This document shows, piece by piece, positions 16,231 through 18,714 of a DNA stretch of 18,714 nt. Source of the stretch: Thiotrichaceae bacterium. GTDB lineage: Bacteria; Pseudomonadota; Gammaproteobacteria; Thiotrichales; Thiotrichaceae. Within the stretch, counting starts at the first letter, position 1; each line of letters starts with the position of its first letter. A program made the translations under genes and the position numbers. The DNA lies in the NCBI GenBank assembly GCA_027008885.1, contig JALVDQ010000006.1, positions 1 to 18,714 of the forward strand. Direction: 5' to 3'. Under the pieces are notes generated by a model. That model was not told the origin of the DNA. It saw nothing but the letters and a program-made list of their open reading frames with translations, and ran no database searches.

Positions 16231-16872
16231 ATTTTTAACAACCATCACCATTGCCGGGCGAACCAGCCTGCCATTTAGCGTATAACCCTTTTGCATCACC
16301 GCACTTACATGACCTTCCTCATATTCGTCACTGGGCTGCATTGCCATTGCCTGATGCAAATCAGGATTGAATTTCTCACCGAGGGGATCAACCACCTCAA
16401 GCCCAAACTTCTCCATTGCCGTGTCAAACATTTTTTTGGTGAGTGCCACACCCTCACGAATCTGCTCGACATCACCTTCGGCTGCCATACCCATTTCCAT
16501 GCTATCGGCAACCGGCAGCAACTCTTCAATAAATTTTTGGGCGGCAAACTTGTGCGCATCTTCAACCTGTTTTTCATTACGACGTCGCTGATTATCCAGG
16601 TCAGCCTTCAAGCGCAGCACAGTCTCCCAGTTTTCATCGGCTTTCGCCTGCGCCTTCTCAAGCTCCTCCTGAAGCTGCTCTACGCTTAAAGGCTGTTCAC
16701 TCCCGTTGGCAGCGTCAGCAGATGCTTCTTGCGCTTCTTGTGCTTCCTGCGCCTCATTTAATTCTTCTGTTTCCTGTGTTTGTTCGCCTTGTTCGGCATC
16801 CGACAAGCCTTCCTGCTTGTCCTTGATCTCGTCATTTAAAGACTCATTGCGATCATTTTTAGATTGGCTCAT
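16228..16872 (-). CDS. grpE: Nucleotide exchange factor GrpE
   Basis: Promotes ADP release from DnaK and acts as a thermosensor of the chaperone cycle. The 214-residue product has an acidic, Gln-rich N-terminus (1-60), a long coiled coil (about 62-120) with the conserved RRRNEKQVEDAHKFA segment and LLPVADSMEMG, and a C-terminal beta domain containing the GYTLNGRLVRPAMVMV signature. The N-terminal tail carries an EAQ tripeptide repeated three times (40-48), an in-frame nucleotide slippage product in a disordered region. It is the first gene of the chaperone cluster and has a near-consensus heat-shock promoter. AAGGTAGAG precedes the ATG at 16872. Confidence 0.96.
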   Translation of the reverse strand: MSQSKNDRNESLNDEIKDKQEGLSDAEQGEQTQETEELNEAQEAQEAQEASADAANGSEQPLSVEQLQEELEKAQAKADENWETVLRLKADLDNQRRRNEKQVEDAHKFAAQKFIEELLPVADSMEMGMAAEGDVEQIREGVALTKKMFDTAMEKFGLEVVDPLGEKFNPDLHQAMAMQPSDEYEEGHVSAVMQKGYTLNGRLVRPAMVMVVKN

Positions 16873-16918
16873 AGCTTCTCTACCTTAATCTCTTTATGGT
16901 TAATTTTGAATGGCTAAA

Positions 16919-16946
16919 ACGTGGGGATTTAGATTAATTTTTCAAG
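16919..16946 (-). promoter_or_regulatory. Sigma32 heat-shock promoter of grpE
   Basis: On the minus strand the -35 is CTTGAAA (16940-16946), the spacer 13 bases, and the -10 CCCCACGT (16919-16926), against the consensus CTTGAAA-N13-CCCCATNT. The start would be near 16911, about 40 bases before the grpE ATG. Location and sequence agree with RpoH control of the chaperone cluster. Confidence 0.85.
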
Positions 16947-17306
16947 GTGTTTTTTTAGAAAGCGGGAATTGATATCTGTTTTGAAAACTACTGAAAGCAT
17001 GAGTCACAGTCCTGATTCTGCAAAAAATCAAAATGAGCATTTTAGGTATTTGAACAAATATTGTTTGCAAGCCTCTATAGCTTTTATACTCTTTGCGGTT
17101 GAAAATTTCAGAATTAGAGTACATCATTTTTGTGAAGAGCAAGGATGTAAAATACACAGAATAGTTATTCTTTTCAGCATAGAGCAATACTTTCAAGTAT
17201 TTACAACGTAAGCTATTCACAAAACAAGATGTATCTCTAATAGGGATGGGGATTTTTGACCGCAAAAAGTATAATTTACAAGCAGAAAAACACCCTGGAA
17301 AATTAA
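16947..17306. other. A+T-rich intergenic stretch, no convincing gene
   Basis: About 360 bases between the grpE promoter and the lipoprotein gene. Open frames of 80 and 107 codons exist on opposite strands, but both lack ribosome sites and recognisable motifs. A -10-like TATAAT lies at 17270-17275, 31 bases before the lipoprotein ATG, without a matching -35. Composition resembles the lipoprotein gene rather than grpE, so the two may have arrived together. Confidence 0.5.
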
Positions 17307-17735
17307 ATGAAAAAAAACTTAAAAACTATATTTATTGCAGTATTCTTATTGTCTTTATCTGCTTGTTGTAATGATGATATTGAAAAAAATGTGAATCTTG
17401 TTAAAAGCAATAAAACTAATTACAAATATAAAGTTTTACTAAATGGTATCCGTTGCTATTTGGGTCACCCTACAGACCCACTATCTCCTTTTTTCATATC
17501 AAAAAAACAACATAAGGTTCAGGATATTATCCAGTTTAATAAACGATTTGGAACGCTAACCCCAAAAGAGTTTAGACTCAAAATGACAGATTTTGACAGT
17601 ATTGTTCCTCAAAAGGCATTGCAAGGCAGTATTACCCTGAATAAAGACAGCATAAAAATAGATTTAAAAATAGAACAATTAAAAAATAAGTACATCCCGT
17701 ATTACTTTAATGGTACTTATGCAATAAATAACTAA
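17307..17735 (+). CDS. Predicted lipoprotein of unknown function
   Basis: I do not recognise this family. The 142-residue product starts with a Lys-rich n-region, a hydrophobic stretch and the lipobox LSAC with Cys20, so it should be lipid-anchored in the envelope; an adjacent Cys21 follows. The mature part has one further cysteine (Cys50 in IRCYLG). It is strongly basic, rich in Lys, Asn and Ile, and its C-terminal half has alternating polar and hydrophobic residues suggestive of beta strands. GGAAAA lies nine bases before the ATG. Codon use is much more A+T-rich than that of the chaperone or carbon-fixation genes, a sign of horizontal acquisition. It stands alone, between grpE (divergent) and a repeat cluster. 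Confidence 0.75.
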   Translation: MKKNLKTIFIAVFLLSLSACCNDDIEKNVNLVKSNKTNYKYKVLLNGIRCYLGHPTDPLSPFFISKKQHKVQDIIQFNKRFGTLTPKEFRLKMTDFDSIVPQKALQGSITLNKDSIKIDLKIEQLKNKYIPYYFNGTYAINN

Positions 17736-17789
17736 AGTTTTGGTGTTCTAAAATAATCATAAAAAATAAAATTGATAAAACATCCACCC

Positions 17790-18059
17790 CAGAGGACAAA
17801 GCAGATGACAGCCTGCGTTGAGGATGCGAAACGCGGGATAGTGCAGTATTAATCATCGCTCCTGTGTTTCGTCCCTCAACACAGACTACAAAAAATATAT
17901 AAAAAACAGGGGGGATGGGTATCAGAGAACAGAAGACAGAAGACTGTTCCGTAGGTCGGGTTAGCCCAAGCGTAACCCGACAAGATCGTGGCACTATGTT
18001 GGATTACGCTACGCTAATCCAACCTACGCAAAAATATATAAAAACAGGGGAGATGGGTA
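17790..18059 (-). repeat. Composite repeat blocks 4 and 5 (inverted tandem pair)
   Basis: Read on the minus strand: core 18059-18028; double palindrome insert 18027-17951; heptamers 17943-17923 (TCTTCTG-TCTTCTG-TTCTCTG); core 17921-17889; insert 17889-17812 built of CTGTGTTGAGGGACGAAACA and CCCGCGTTTCGCATCCTC halves; degenerate heptamers 17812-17790. The order core-insert-heptamer matches blocks 1-3 but on the opposite strand. It fills most of the 382-base gap before sanA. Confidence 0.82.
17951..18027. repeat. GTAGGT...ACCTAC double palindrome, copy B
   Basis: GTAGGTCGGGTTAGC with GCGTAACCCGAC, then a GTGGCAC centre, then GTTGGATTACGC with GCTAATCCAACCTAC. Both halves are well preserved. 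It is the insert of block 4 and pairs with copy A at 14001-14078. Confidence 0.82.
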
Positions 18060-18064
18060 ATATA

Positions 18065-18088
18065 CTGTTACCAGAAAAACCGTAACAG
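18065..18088. promoter_or_regulatory. Inverted repeat upstream of sanA
   Basis: CTGTTAC, ten bases, GTAACAG is a perfect 7-bp inverted repeat overlapping a -10-like TATACT (18061-18066) and ending 29 bases before the sanA ATG. It has the form of an operator or a small hairpin; no regulator can be named. Confidence 0.35.
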
Positions 18089-18117
18089 AGTAGAGTATAA
18101 AAGCTCAAATAAAAACC

Positions 18118-18714
18118 ATGTCAAACACAAAAAATATCATTAGATTCGTACTCGTTTTTAGTGTACTTACCCTTATCGCCTCCTATCTTATTAATCATCA
18201 TATTGATTCTGCCTACAACGACAGAGTTTACAGCGATCCACAGCGGATCCCCCATAATCATGTGGCGCTCTTGCTCGGTACTGCAAAGAGCTTTAATGGC
18301 AGGAGTAATCTGTATTTTTCAACCCGCATTGAGGCGGCAGCGGACTTGTATCATGCAAACAAAATCGACAAGATTATTGTCAGCGGCGACAACTCACGCA
18401 AGGATTATGACGAACCTACCGACATGCAGCAGGCACTGATCCAGAAAGGCGTAAAAGCAAGCGATATTTACCTCGATTATGCCGGCTTTAGAACACTCGA
18501 TTCAGTCATACGCCTGAAAAAGATTTTCAAAACCCGCAAAGCCACCATTATTTCACAAAAAACACACTGCCAGCGCGCCCTGTTTATCGCCACACAAAAT
18601 GGCATTGATGCGATTGCCTATAGCGCTCAGGATGTCATACACCCCGGTAAAATCATGTTACAAATCAGAGAATACCTGGCACGGGTAAAAGCCTGGCTGG
18701 ATGTCTTTATTCTA
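18118..18714 (+). CDS. sanA: SanA/ElyC/YdcF-family envelope protein (partial, runs off the window)
   Basis: The visible 199 residues match SanA, an inner-membrane protein with a DUF218 domain linked to envelope barrier function and vancomycin resistance at high temperature in Escherichia coli. A single N-terminal membrane anchor (about 8-24) is followed by a periplasmic domain with the family hallmarks: ALLLGTAK, the STRIEAAADLY segment, KIIVSGDNSRKDYDEPTDM, LDYAGFRTLDSV, IISQKTHCQRALF and the C-terminal REYLARVKAWLD. No stop codon is reached, but the family length suggests few residues are missing. No clear ribosome site precedes the ATG at 18118. The repeat cluster immediately upstream means its promoter must lie within about 60 bases. 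Confidence 0.9.
   Translation, partial: MSNTKNIIRFVLVFSVLTLIASYLINHHIDSAYNDRVYSDPQRIPHNHVALLLGTAKSFNGRSNLYFSTRIEAAADLYHANKIDKIIVSGDNSRKDYDEPTDMQQALIQKGVKASDIYLDYAGFRTLDSVIRLKKIFKTRKATIISQKTHCQRALFIATQNGIDAIAYSAQDVIHPGKIMLQIREYLARVKAWLDVFIL

Noticed and set aside
16969..17211. An 80-codon plus-strand frame and an overlapping 107-codon minus-strand frame between grpE and the lipoprotein gene.
   Set aside because: No ribosome site, no convincing start and no motifs; long open frames are common in A+T-rich DNA only by chance, and each shadows the other.
17951..18027. Double palindrome considered as an integron attC site.
   Set aside because: It lacks attC core sites, no integrase gene is present and neighbouring genes are not cassette-like; a REP/MITE-type repeat explains it better.

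Overview
The window looks like a chromosomal segment of a gammaproteobacterium, probably an autotrophic and perhaps sulfur-oxidizing one. The block grpE-dnaK-dnaJ-dapB and the AI-2E permease-hda pair are arrangements familiar from gammaproteobacteria. A CbbQ/CbbO RuBisCO-activase pair lying next to rpe and gph points to a Calvin cycle. The genus cannot be fixed from the sequence. By eye the DNA is of moderate G+C, with one clearly A+T-rich patch at about 16,950-17,790.

Left region (1-3906). A short gene for a small exported protein of unknown family (minus strand) faces a two-component operon. The operon encodes a membrane histidine kinase whose periplasmic sensor carries a CxxCH c-type heme motif, and an NtrC-family, sigma54-type response regulator with an intact GAFTGA loop. 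The small gene has a near-consensus sigma54 -24/-12 promoter. The simplest reading is a self-contained redox or ligand-sensing circuit that switches on the small secreted protein.

Metabolic region (4039-8763). rpe and gph (plus strand) face the convergent pair cbbQ-cbbO (minus strand). All four fit carbon fixation: the epimerase of the regenerative branch, phosphoglycolate salvage, and the MoxR/VWA RuBisCO activase. No RuBisCO gene lies in the window, so the activase genes are detached from their usual partner. A very strong terminator, made of two inverted copies of a dispersed repeat, separates rpe from gph.

Minus-strand housekeeping region (9086-16872). In transcription order: grpE, dnaK, dnaJ, dapB, a pgsA-type CDP-alcohol phosphatidyltransferase, an AI-2E family permease and hda. 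grpE has a textbook heat-shock (sigma32) promoter. A hairpin followed by a T-rich run in the dnaK-dnaJ gap could attenuate transcription into dnaJ.

Right edge (17307-18714). An A+T-rich predicted lipoprotein of unknown function is followed by a SanA/ElyC-type envelope protein cut by the window end.

The gaps are unusually rich in dispersed repeats. One composite recurs as a block: a C-rich/T-rich core of about 33 bp, then an insert made of another palindromic repeat, then a heptamer repeated three times. It occurs singly after hda, as a tandem pair between dapB and dnaJ, and as an inverted tandem pair before sanA. A second palindromic family (four copies) sits at gene ends and contributes the TAG stop codons of dnaK and grpE. 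No rRNA, tRNA, transposase or CRISPR array was seen.
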